A DNA stretch of 64,000 nt from Isoetes taiwanensis (Eukaryota > Streptophyta > Lycopodiopsida > Isoetales > Isoetaceae). Position numbers and translations under genes: made by a program. The stretch's first letter is position 1. Each line of letters opens with the position of its first letter. The notes under the pieces were generated by a model. That model worked only from the letters and a program-made list of their open reading frames with translations, did not search any database and was not told the origin of the DNA. The DNA is taken from the NCBI GenBank assembly GCA_021234155.1, contig JAJEKV010000002.1, positions 3,058,936 through 3,122,935 on the forward strand, written 5' to 3'. Positions 55,628 through 64,000 of this stretch are shown here, piece after piece.

Positions 55628-56370
55628 ACTTATCAGGAATGTAGGTCCCTCGTTGGCTTGATCCTTGAAGCCGCCATGTAGTCCATACGTACCACCTTCG
55701 TTCGGCCATGCTACCCTATGAATAGCCCTCGTGGCGGCGGACTCATTCGGAGCTACTGCCACATTGAGCAAATGTTATACAAATGTAATCATTTCGGAGT
55801 TACTTGTTGCAAGATAGACCATCCCATTTATGACAACCTTGAGCATGATTCCAAAAAGAATTTCCTTTCAAGTGTAAATTATCATCTCTATGCCATGTAA
55901 AAACTATATAGTTCCTAGGTACCAAAAAAGAAGGCACAATCTCCATTTTGGACTAGAAATCAAGAGAGATGCAATCGCATCTATAGCAGCTATCAAAACA
56001 CTAGTCACATCAAAAATATGAGCAATAGAAGTTGGAGTTGTAGAAAAAGTTGGGCAATACCAACAACACAAGTTGGTAGAAGCAGGGATAGCAGCAGAAT
56101 TGTAGATGATGTTCCCAGGAGCTTGCATAATAATCATAGCTGACAAAATGTATGTAGATGTTGGCTTTGTAGGTAAATAAATGCATGCATTTCATCTGCC
56201 CATTGCTCCAACACTTTGGAAGCTTCCTTCTCGCATTCACATATCAAGCCAAAAGGTGATCGAAAATCGCTCCAACTGGTCTTGTTGAATGGTGTTGTCT
56301 TGCAGTTCGATTTGATCTCAATAATCTAGACGTAGCAACCTATGAACAAGAATCCATCCATTGGTGACAT
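55628..56370. other. Unassigned stretch between GDSL copy 2 and the copia remnant
   Basis: Unique sequence after the duplication break. An open frame on the minus strand (from 55771) reads ATRAIHRVAWPNEGGTYGLH but has no recognised family. Confidence 0.45.
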
Positions 56371-56374
56371 GCAA

Positions 56375-57850
56375 TGTAAGAAGAAATGCAATCGATGTCA
56401 CTCAACAAAGTATGAACTCTTGTGGATCTCTCCAAAAGACGGAAGGTAGTCGATTGCAAATAGACTTTCACAAAGAAATTGGGTGCAGATGGATCTTTTT
56501 AGTGCTATAATTGTAGTACCACACAAATATATGGTCTTGATTATGACCATACCTTTTCCTCAGTCATTCATATGGATAACCTCCGGACGATTTTGACATT
56601 GGCAGCTTAAGAGGAATGGAAAAATTTTAAACTTGATGTTTAAATAGCCTTTTTACATGGTGACCTTCAAGAGGAAACTTACATGAAGAAACCTTCAGGG
56701 TACATAGATGCCCAGTTTGCCAATTGTATAAGGCAATCTATGGCTTAAAACATGCTTCAAAGCTCTGGTTTCTCAAATTTGTTTAGGTAATCAAGACATT
56801 TGGTTTTCAAAATACTGATGCCAATCCAAATGTACACCTTAACAAGGATTTTGATCATGTAACATTCATTCTCTTAGATATGGCTGAGATATTGACTATT
56901 GACAATAATCTGGATCAAATTGCAGCAATCAAAGCATTCCTTTATTTTTACTGTTAAATCAAGGATATGAGACCAACTGAGTATTTCCTTGGAATCAAAA
57001 TCACCAAAGACCTTTCCAATTGCACTCTTCATCTTGCTCAAACATTGTATGCACAACCCATGCTCGAGAGGTTTGGTATGGATCAATGCAAGCCTGCAAC
57101 CCACATGGAGCCACATCTACATCTTTTTGAAGCTGATCCTCCAACAAATATGGATTCAAACCTCCCATATTGATCCTTACTTAGCAGTCTGATTTATTTA
57201 ACTGCATGCACAACATCATATCTTTGCTATTATGTGATCATACTTAGCCAATTCACTGATTGATATTACCAACATGCTGGGAGTTAGCAAAATAGACTCT
57301 TCGTTTTTTGCAAGGCATCAAGGATCATGGAAGTTGCTACTCCAAGCGGGATTATCAACAACTCAAGAACTCGCAGATTCAAGCCTTGGCACAAATGTAA
57401 AGTCAAGATCCACCACTAGTTGTTGTTTTATCTTTATGGTGACATCATCAGATGGGTTTCTAGGAAGCAAGCCACTATTGCCCTCTCTTTACTAAGGCAG
57501 AGTATCTTGCCCTCTCACATGGAGTCATTGCCGGATCAAATTTGCATGTCTCTATGAAGCAATCATTGGAGGCTCTCCAATGCCAATTCCATTTGGTCTT
57601 GACAACCATAGTGCCATCAAACTCGCAGTCGATCCTGCTTACAAAGCAAGAACTTACCATATATCCATCCATTCATTTTGTTAGAGAATAGATTGATGAA
57701 GGTCGTCTTCACTTTTTCTACCTTTTACAGATTGTGCAGTCGCTGATCTATTGACCAAAGCCTTATCACAATATATATCGCCAGATGACATGTACAAGGT
57801 TAGTACATGTGTGACTCGATACATGCATTCCATGTAGATAGCTTCCATGT
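56375..57850 (+). mobile_element. Ty1/copia retrotransposon pol remnant
   Basis: Plus-strand blocks in order: MQSMSLNKVWTLVDLSKRRK and DYDHTFSSVIHMDNLRTILT (56390-56610), IAFLHGDLQEETYMKKPSGY (about 56645-56705), then PTEYFLGIKITKDLSNCTLH and KPATHMEPHLHL (56970-57125), and RNase H pieces GLDNHSAIKLAVDPAYKART and VADLLTKALSQYIS (57595-57780). These are the RT and RNase H landmarks of copia pol. YVDD is not visible because 56760-56960 is decayed. At the end a CGGGGGCCT purine tract, as before a copia 3' LTR, is cut off by a LINE 3' end at 57860. Gag and integrase were not found. Confidence 0.85.
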
Positions 57851-57861
57851 CGGGGGCCTAT

Positions 57862-58015
57862 AGGAATAGAATAGACTAGAATGGTTTTTATCATCCACGG
57901 AGACCAATCGACCTATGAGACCTAATAAAAGAGCGCATTAGATTTATTACTGTCCAGGTTAAAAAATCTCCATCCATAAGAGTTTTCAAGGGAAAAAGCG
58001 TGGCAGTAATAAGAG
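57862..58015 (-). mobile_element. LINE 3' end (minus orientation)
   Basis: AATAGAATAGACTAGAATGG followed by ATCCACGGAGACCAATCGAC and the AAAAATCTCCATCC...GTTTTCAAGGG block is the family tail. It abuts the copia purine tract. Confidence 0.8.
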
Positions 58016-58229
58016 TGTTGTCAAACTGTACAAATATACATATCAGTGAAGTGGTGCTCTCATTAAGCTTTGTATAATCATTGAGTACAAATTTATCGCC
58101 TATTAGAGATAGAAAATTTTGAAAAAACTTAAAAATTAAATGCTCCGGAGCTAGACAATCAATGAGAGCACGTCGAAACTAAAGAAGACAAGTTAAAATA
58201 TGGTTTATCCACCGCTTGGTCTATGCAAA

Positions 58230-58320
58230 GGTGAGAAGAACTGGCGACCGCATCTCATCGGGATGAAACACCCCGCCCTTTCGGGTTTTTGAGGAAAACC
58301 CTAATGAGAAACAGTCGCAA
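58230..58320 (-). mobile_element. LINE 3' hairpin region fragment
   Basis: CACCCCGCCCTTTCGGGTTT then TTGAGGAAAACCCTAATGAG matches the hairpin segment near the LINE 3' end, without the terminal tail. Confidence 0.55.
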
Positions 58321-58399
58321 CAATCTCGAGGAATGTTGGCGGCACTGGAACCATAATAGAGACAACTTGAAGAAGTTGTGCTAAGCAAATAGTTGAAGC

Positions 58400-58618
58400 A
58401 TGATCCCGCACATTCTACAAGACGTCGAAATTAGTTGCGCAGAAAGACGATTAGCCAGGTTGTCTGCGAAAATCGGTATGCCTATTTCACCTCAACAACC
58501 TTCCAATTTGACTTCTGATGACAAAAACAAGAGGAAGGCAGCAACTGAGATCATTCCAAGTTCTAAGAGGCACCTGCTAGCAGAAGAACCTGAATTTGTG
58601 GAGGCCCAACATGTTTAG
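58400..58618 (+). CDS. Open frame of unknown identity
   Basis: A 72-codon frame reads VEISCAERRLARLSAKIGMP, then SDDKNKRKAATEIIPSSKRH and ends at TAG. The composition is protein-like, with basic nuclear-localisation-like patches. A similar phrase, AGRRLAKLNAQISKK, occurs about 300 bp downstream (58730-58775), hinting at a partial duplication. I do not recognise the family. Confidence 0.25.
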   Translation: MIPHILQDVEISCAERRLARLSAKIGMPISPQQPSNLTSDDKNKRKAATEIIPSSKRHLLAEEPEFVEAQHV

Positions 58619-58674
58619 GCAAAGATACACAATATCTTCTTTTTTATTTTCGTAAGGTGTTGGGTTCCGTGCCA

Positions 58675-58714
58675 AAGGGAACGCCGCATCTTACGCCGCA
58701 TGCGGCGTTCCCTT
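58675..58714. repeat. Inverted repeat, 14-bp perfect arms, 12-base loop
   Basis: Arms AAGGGAACGCCGCA (58675-58688) and TGCGGCGTTCCCTT (58701-58714) enclose TCTTACGCCGCA, whose end repeats the ACGCCGCA of the left arm. Confidence 0.9.
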
Positions 58715-59129
58715 CAGCTTTGCATCCCCCTTGCGGGACGCAGGCTGGCGAAATTGAATGCCCAGATCTCGAAGAAGGCAGGCGCCAGAATTGAATGTTA
58801 CAGAATGGCAAATTTGAATTGCCTAAGGCCTATACGAAATTGCTCCTCCGACTCTTCTTGGCGCCTCACTCTCATTTCCGGAACCTCAGCTCTCATTTCC
58901 GGCAAAGGTGAGCTATTCGTCCATTTCGTTTCCTTTTCTTCCATGCTTTCCATGCGGTTCGAGTTGTTGCCATGCTTACAGGTCGGATTCGTGAACGTGA
59001 ACTATTCTTCCATTTTCTTTCAGGATTTAGTTCACGGTTTGGAGTTCATTGTGTTTCTTCTGGAGCCATTTCTTCTGGAGTTGGGTTTCGGATTTCTGCT
59101 GCTTCGGATTTCTGCTGCTTGGGTTTGAT

Positions 59130-59606
59130 TCATGACCATTTAGTTTGATTCATCGCAACTATGTGTATTGCACGTTTGTTCCATGAAAATTCATTCCATT
59201 TATCAACCACTCCATCGTAGTGGAAGAGAATGATGCTGAAGTTCTGTGCAGGAAACTGGAAAATGTAGAAATCTGCATGTTAATGACATCAAGGATGATG
59301 CGTTTCAGAAAGCTAACTATTAATACCTTTTGAATGATGCGGTCCACATACTGCTTTTGCTTTATCCCAACTGAAATTGCGAGCAAATTTTTTGGAGCAT
59401 CCAAGTTATCCTGCACAATTATTTGCCCTTTAGATACTACTCGCTGTCAATTCCTTCAGATCCTTTCATATATCTACAACTAGGCAGAATGAACATACCT
59501 CTGCCTTTCGAGAGTTCCATAATGGCTTAAGAGTCAGATCTGAAGTTTGCTGAATTATGCCTTTTGGTAAAGGATCACCATCACAAACGTGCTTATCTCT
59601 GCTAGC
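59130..59606 (-). pseudogene. DUF707-family gene fragment, three exons, truncated
   Basis: Exons 59606-59499, 59410-59327 and 59255-59130 have GT-AG borders and one continuous phase. They read PKGIIQQTSDLTLKPLWNSR, then NLDAPKNLLAISVGIKQKQY and VDRIIQK, then FSIILFHYDGVVDKWNEFSW, AIHIVAMNQTKW and a stop. Plant DUF707 proteins carry exactly this order before a much longer domain beginning with the NQTKW segment; they are membrane-anchored proteins of unknown biochemical role. Here the sequence diverges immediately after NQTKW, so the body of the protein is lost. The upstream exon with the transmembrane segment was not found. It is a truncated duplicate or a transposon-captured piece. Confidence 0.75.
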
Positions 59607-62270
59607 CTAGGAAATTCAAGGATATGTTAGAATATATCCTGCAAACCATATGTCCTACTTCTTCTTCTTTTTTTCTTTCTCACGCTTTGCAACTGTAGTT
59701 CTGGTATCTCGAGAAGGCCTCTAACTTGATTTCATTGTTTGCTTGCAGTTTTTAGAGCCCACATACTTAGCAACCTCTGAAGCTTCAACGGGCTAAAGTT
59801 TCAGGTAAAATAATTTCTGCAACTGCATACTCTAGCTTTACATTGTCGCAATAGTCTACCTATGAAAGTCAACTAGGGCAAAGATTTGTGGGACTCGTTA
59901 CATTGCAAAGATGGCACTTACATATTTGTTGCTTCCGCAAATTCAAGCAGGGGAAAGGGTAGAAAGAATCAGTTTAGTTTAAGTGCCGTCCTTTCCTTTG
60001 GCCTTCTATAAAGCTGGTCCATTTGCAAATTTTTCATGTCTGTCCTTATTTAGAAATGTGGTCATTAAGATAATACCTAAGGGGATATAAGCCCAAGATT
60101 ATCACGCCTTAGGTCAAGTCAAAATAGGTGACAATTTATCTTCCAAGGTTAGGCATGTAAAAGATAAATAGAACCAACTATCCAATCGTAATTTTTGACA
60201 AAGACCTTCTTGGCTTCCCAAACCCGAGAATGCCTCCCGCATCCCATAAGCTCATTTCAACCTTTATTCTGCAAAATGGCCAATATACTTGAGCAATTGA
60301 AGACACAATTCAAGCAAACAGCTTCTAAGAATTACACTTTGACCTCTTTGGACTGGCAACCAAATTGATAACTGTTTATCGGGTTACATATAGACAAGAC
60401 GGTTGTTAATTTGCCTCTTCAGCAGGATCCAGGTTGATTTTATTCATTTTGTTAGTAGTTCTTACATGTACAAATGGCTTTCTATTCTCTATACCAAGGC
60501 ACGCATTTGACCTAATGTTTTAACAGTCAATGAACATCACATGTCAAAAATGTTAACGTGTTCCCATTTATCCTGGCCCAACTACCTATATTTTATCCAC
60601 CGGTGTCCTCATAGGTGCCCGGCATGCATATGCTCATGTATCATTGAATCCTTCCTAAAGAGCTATAGTTCATAGCTCTAATTGGCATGAGATACAACAA
60701 TTACATAGCGGTAATCACTTTATAGCGGCAGAAACCTTCCATTTTATGTGTTAAAGTGTTCCATGTTCCTCTCATGTTCACTTATTTTCATGTTTTTCCA
60801 GATTTCTTTACCCATTTTCAGCATCAAGCACTGTTCTACTGCAGCAATATATTTCTGATTAGACAATCAACTAGGTATGCATTTGGTTTCCCTATATGCC
60901 AATCTTTTAACAATATGTAATCAAAGGCAAGTTATTTGTTAAATTTTCATTCTTATCTTCAATTTCCATACTTTCATCATTTACAAAAGCTCACAAAATG
61001 TTTTGAAGCCTACAAATTTTGATCAGATCTATTGATTTGCATTAGGTGTCGTAAACCAAGGAAGGCATCCGCTCAAATTTGGGTGATTAGCTTTCTTTGC
61101 AAGGTTAGTTTTCATGATTGTTTTATTTATTTATTGTTTTATATTGGAAAGGGTAGATCTGTAAGGGTTTAGATTTCCATATTGAGTCGAAAAGTTGCTT
61201 TTTTATTTCTCATATAAACAGTCCAGTTAAACTTGCCTTCAAGTTCTCCTCTACTATACACACGTGTCCATGCCAGTCCTTGCCTAAACTTGCTCTAATT
61301 TATTTTTCTATTGTCATGTAGATGGTGCAAATTTTGGTGCCATGGTATGCTTTTTGGCAGCCATGTTGCGAATGGTTGATTCTAAGGAGGTGCATGTTAG
61401 TCGCATCTCCTTCGTCCAAAGCCTTGGGGTCGTGGTATGAGTGGCTTACCTTGGAGGCCATGTCCAAAGTGTGTAGATGAGTTGATAAGTGTTGACATCG
61501 GGATCTTATTGTGAAGCTTGAGAAATTCTATAGCCAAAGCACTTTTGTCGGCGTGAGGGAGGTCAAAGAGGTCATTGATGACATGTTGTTTGTCTTTGAA
61601 GAATGGGGAAGATGGTTGGGAGAATAATATGGGTTGAGAGTATAGTGAAGTGCAGTCTTGGTTTATGTAGATAGGCCTTTTGAAAATGCTGTTGTAGCAC
61701 TTTTTTTATGATAGAAGAGCATTGCCTTACAATACTCTTTTTTTGTACTTCATGATTTTTGTACTTCATGAAAGTTATAAGGTACATTCCTTATGTACCT
61801 TTTGATGTAATCCTATAACATGGTCAATGGATAAAAAAGCTTATGTATTTATTATAGTCTCATTTATATTTTTTTTTTCTTTACTTGAACTTCAAGATTT
61901 CTTTTTGGCACATTGTTAGTACATAATACTCAAAGTACATAGCATTGTGTTCATTAAGGTGAAGACAAATAGTTTCCCTGCTTGATAGGGTTTAGGATTA
62001 GGTCGTTTATGACACTCCTAGGTTGTAAGTTTAGTTTCATGGTGGCATGGGCACGTGGTATATTTGAGGTCCTTCCCTACCTATAGAATTTACGTTCATC
62101 AATCTCTAAGATTCTTTTTTAGGATGTAAGTGTGGAATTTACGCTCATCAATCTCTAAGATTCTTTTTAGGGATGTAAGTTTGCGCTTATTTGACCCTTG
62201 GCTACCTTCCAAAATGCCCCATTGGTATCCATAACCTCATCTTTATGTTCGTGGTATGGTGACATCAAAA
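59607..62270. other. AT-rich intergenic region, no gene recognised
   Basis: I see no supported exon. A 49-bp tandem duplication (GAATTTACGTTCATCAATCT) lies at 62086-62134 and 62135-62183. Confidence 0.5.
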
Positions 62271-62539
62271 CCATGAGTCCCGGAACTTCTAAAGATGGCA
62301 AGGCAACAAATGTTACACCCAACAAGAATCAAAGTCGGCTAGGAAGAGGGCGCCCTGCCCGTAAGCTAAATTAACATGGAGAGCACGCAGCACGCAAATG
62401 GGGAGACATGGTTGTGGATGACCACATGTGCGAGGGAGTTGGACCTACATATGGAAGTATTGTTAGAAACTTGCAACGCGGAGCCGAATGAGTGTATATC
62501 GATCAATGCATCAACAAGTGTGGATGTTGTGACTTCGCT

Positions 62540-64000
62540 GCCAAGTGAAATTGTTGATGATGAGTGTGTTGAGGGTCTTCCAAAGACGGTCCACTATGCA
62601 TAGCAGTCCTCCAAGCTTGCTCAAACCCCGTGATGCTATAACGGCAAAATCCGGCCTTATCAAACACCTAAGGAATTGGAGACTAAATTGGAGAAAAGCA
62701 ATCGTCGAGCCCAAGACGATGGCCAAGGCTAAAGCATTAGCCGCAGAATTTGAGAATGTCACCTTAATGCCTAGAAGCACAACAATGGATTCATGTTTGA
62801 CACAGCCGAGTGGGAATGCGCCCGATGGTGGTAACCTTTGGCCCGGGTTGGGAGAGTGTCCCGACTTGGGGACGAGGTGCAAGCCACCATTCCCCGCCCG
62901 CAGCGAGAGTATTGTTCCGCAGGGTGGTGCAAAGGGAAGCGGTATTGCATCGAATTCACGCTGTTAATCGTGTTCATCAAGAACCCAAAGAAAGATTGGT
63001 GCACGTGTTAGCATGAGAAGGAAGAACCCTCGAGGCATGCGCAGGCATTCCATGATGATGATGGAGATGCACCACCAACCCAGCCAATAATACGAGAGAA
63101 GGCTTGGATTTTGGAAAATAGCCCGGACCGATGCAACTCCTCAATATTGCGACATGCGGGGAAGGATGAGCAAGAAATGCAAGGACCGTGGGCGCTTTGC
63201 TTTGGAAGGATGAACTTGATACATTGTGTTGTTCAAATGGGAAGGTTGCATTGCCACATTTCCCGACTCTCCAAAATTCTCATGGACCTATACACACCTA
63301 AGGATGAGATTGGGAAGGACTTCCGACCGGTATTAGAAAATATAACAATGTTTTGCATTTGCCTCATTGGTCTGCCAAACCTTCGATGCCTCCTTGGCAA
63401 ACTCCATTGAGGTGTGTACACTTTCGAGTCAACGGGTCGCATGTGTCACATGATGGGAACTTTGTTACCCGACAGCCAGTGACACCAAATCGTTTTTTGC
63501 ACAAATTTATATCATGGACGGGGATGAGTTGCAGCTAGAACGACGACATCATTCGCTGGTGGTACGCCGACGGATACAATGGCATGCCTTCAACGATGAT
63601 GGCAGATGTAAATCCTTTGTTCGTATCTTCCTCTCACCACGAGGTAATGCGAGCAAATCCAAATGTTGATATGCGCCTTCGATTCCAAGTGCAAACCCTG
63701 CAGATTCAATGAGACGACAAAGATAGTGCTCCATCCGCAAATGAGATAGCAATATTAATGCCAGCTGACACTGCCCGTAAGACAATCTCGGAGACATTGT
63801 GGTACATTCTAAAGATGGAGGAATAAGGCATATTGACGACGACCGATTCATCATATGATGCTTCCACTTTGCACTACTCTTCCCCATGGAACCGATGGTC
63901 GGCATACCGGGATCAAGCAAGTGAACGATCAAAGGGAGTAACCATGTTGCAATTCTATAAGTATCATCTGGTGCACGCAAAGGGCACATTATCACCATTG
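62540..64000 (+). mobile_element. Helitron copy B, N-terminal half of Rep-helicase, running off the window
   Basis: With frame changes, the plus strand reads VGALLWKDELDTLCCSNGKV and ALPHFPTLQNSHGPIHT (63188-63295), RKYNNVLHL (about 63337-63365), HFRVNGSHVSHDGNF (63418-63465), FAQIYIMDGDELQLERRHHS (63496-63555), NPNVDMRLRFQ (63658-63690), ANEIAILMPADTARKTI (63737-63787), LPHGTDGRHTGI (63880-63915) and GVTMLQFYKYHL (63936-63970). These are the N-terminal landmarks of plant Helitron proteins up to the segment that begins the minus-strand copy at 20995. Rep and helicase would lie beyond 64000. Many frameshifts make it a pseudogene. The 5' end is not defined; 62270-62970 may belong to it. Confidence 0.75.

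Noticed and set aside
1-64000. tRNA, rRNA or other structured RNA genes
   Set aside because: I saw no tRNA-like A and B boxes with a cloverleaf, nor rRNA-like sequence, but a covariance-model scan was not possible by eye.

Overview
The window is nuclear DNA from a land plant. The spliced genes have GT-AG introns and plant-type products: a GDSL esterase/lipase, the PP2A scaffold subunit, PPR and LRR pseudogenes, a hevein-like domain and a DUF707 fragment. The repeat families, and the low density of intact genes among decayed transposons, suggest a non-seed plant, most likely a fern. The fern assignment is inference from recalled repeat families and was not searched.

Layout. 1-6.1 kb: a broken minus-strand split gene joining a ParB-like GNH motif to a C-terminal motif resembling amino-methyltransferase motif I, embedded in about 18 copies of a 22-bp near-palindrome. 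6.2-9.3 kb: a decayed plus-strand element of a transposase-like family that I recall as DUF7869. 11.6-12.5 kb: a Helitron helicase scrap followed by a hevein-like pseudogene. 12.7-14.3 kb: a 5'-truncated LINE. 15.7-16.6 kb: a second DUF7869-type remnant carrying LINE 3' ends. 17.15-22.1 kb: a large minus-strand Helitron (HUH Rep plus PIF1-type helicase) followed by a hevein-like gene in the same order as at 12 kb. 23.0-27.4 kb: a 12-exon PP2A-A gene, intact except for one apparent 8-nt deletion in exon 1. 27.7-28.5 kb: a tandem duplication of about 400 bp. 29.7-32.1 kb: a second copy of the ParB/methyltransferase-like family, next to unrelated GCG/CGC-centred palindromes. 33.8-35.5 kb: another DUF7869-type copy. 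37.4-41.5 kb: tandem repeats and LINEs. 42.8-44.1 and 54.0-55.4 kb: two almost identical four-exon GDSL genes in direct orientation, exactly 11,237 bp apart. Between them lie a PPR pseudogene split by a LINE, an LRR remnant, a third DUF7869-type copy and minisatellites. 56.4-57.85 kb: a Ty1/copia pol remnant cut by a LINE 3' end. 59.1-59.6 kb: a truncated DUF707 gene. 62.3-64.0 kb: the N-terminal half of a second Helitron, running off the window.

Only the two GDSL genes, and possibly the hevein-like gene, look potentially functional. The rest is mostly a record of nested transposition. The most unusual content is the ParB-like/methyltransferase-like family and the short palindromes around both of its copies.
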